This document shows, in pieces, positions 5,728 through 5,855 of a DNA stretch of 5,855 nucleotides (position 1 is its first letter; each line of letters begins with the position of its first letter). Below the pieces are notes generated by a model, which was not told where the DNA came from, searched no databases, and saw only the letters and a program-made list of their open reading frames with translations. Made by a program: the position numbers and the translations under genes. The stretch lies in the NCBI GenBank assembly GCA_937967725.1, contig CALBSY010000287.1, positions 1 through 5,855 on the forward strand, read 5' to 3'. The stretch is from an uncultured Alphaproteobacteria bacterium (GTDB lineage: Bacteria > Pseudomonadota > Alphaproteobacteria > Caulobacterales > Aquidulcibacteraceae).

Positions 5728-5855
5728 ATGCCTGACATGAGGCTTGCCGCGCTGGCGGCGCATCGGTTCGGTTTCGGCCCCAGGCCCGGAGAACTGCGCG
5801 CCATTGCGGGCGATCCGCGCGGATGGGTGGAGGGCCAGCTCGGCAGGCAGTCCAC
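5728..5855 (+). CDS. DUF1800 family protein, N-terminal fragment cut by the window edge
   Basis: The 42 complete codons begin MPDMRLAALAAHRFGFGPRP, followed by GELRAIAGDPRGWVEGQL. This is the typical opening of DUF1800 proteins: a helix with AxHRFGFGP, then GEL and a W-x-x-x-QL about 15 residues on. Family members are usually around 450-600 residues and often sit next to a DUF1501 gene; their biochemical role is not established. No signal peptide is visible before the domain, although many relatives are exported. The gene follows the terminator at 5644-5669, so it is transcribed separately from the MBL-fold gene, and its promoter must lie in the short stretch 5670-5714. The downstream part and any DUF1501 partner are outside the window. 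Confidence 0.75.
   Translation, partial: MPDMRLAALAAHRFGFGPRPGELRAIAGDPRGWVEGQLGRQS

Noticed and set aside
4698..5855. 385-codon open frame on the minus strand opposite the MBL-fold gene
   Set aside because: It runs through the strong terminator and the DUF1800 start, has an Arg/Ala/His-rich composition with no recognisable motif, and is the expected mirror of GC-biased codon positions in the genuine plus-strand gene.

Overview
The window is GC-rich, densely coded DNA, most consistent with an alphaproteobacterium, perhaps of the Caulobacterales/Hyphomonadaceae type. The support is indirect: high GC with strong codon-position bias, TTAACC boxes (including one TTAACCAT) confined to intergenic gaps as expected of CtrA-type regulation, and the family content. 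No RNA gene, insertion sequence, CRISPR array or attachment site was found.

Layout. (1) Bases 2-157 (+) are the end of a membrane protein carrying a motif normally found at the N-terminus of UMF1-family MFS transporters, yet the frame closes about 36 residues later. (2) Three genes lie on the minus strand and are read in the order glutamate racemase murI (4452-3610), a single-chain DUF262/DUF1524 GmrSD-like protein (3491-1821), and a zinc phospholipase C/S1-P1-like domain fused to a C-terminal DUF4332 helix-hairpin-helix module (1746-154). The last gene converges on the membrane-protein gene so tightly that the two stop codons overlap. (3) A 203-bp divergent promoter region (4453-4655) separates murI from a plus-strand gene (4656-5621). 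That gene encodes a membrane-anchored metallo-beta-lactamase-fold protein that has lost nearly all of the metal ligands of its fold. It is closed by a strong intrinsic terminator (5644-5669). (4) A DUF1800 gene begins at 5728 and runs off the window.

The genes do not form one obvious pathway. MurI makes D-glutamate for peptidoglycan. The DUF262/DUF1524 gene and its downstream neighbour could be a two-gene nucleic-acid-directed, defence-like unit: a GmrSD-type nuclease followed, 74 bp later, by a putative metallohydrolase with a DNA-binding-like tail. That pairing is an inference from adjacency and domain content. The most distinctive observations are the apparent MBL-fold pseudoenzyme, the PLC-like/DUF4332 fusion, and the concentration of TTAACC boxes in two intergenic gaps.
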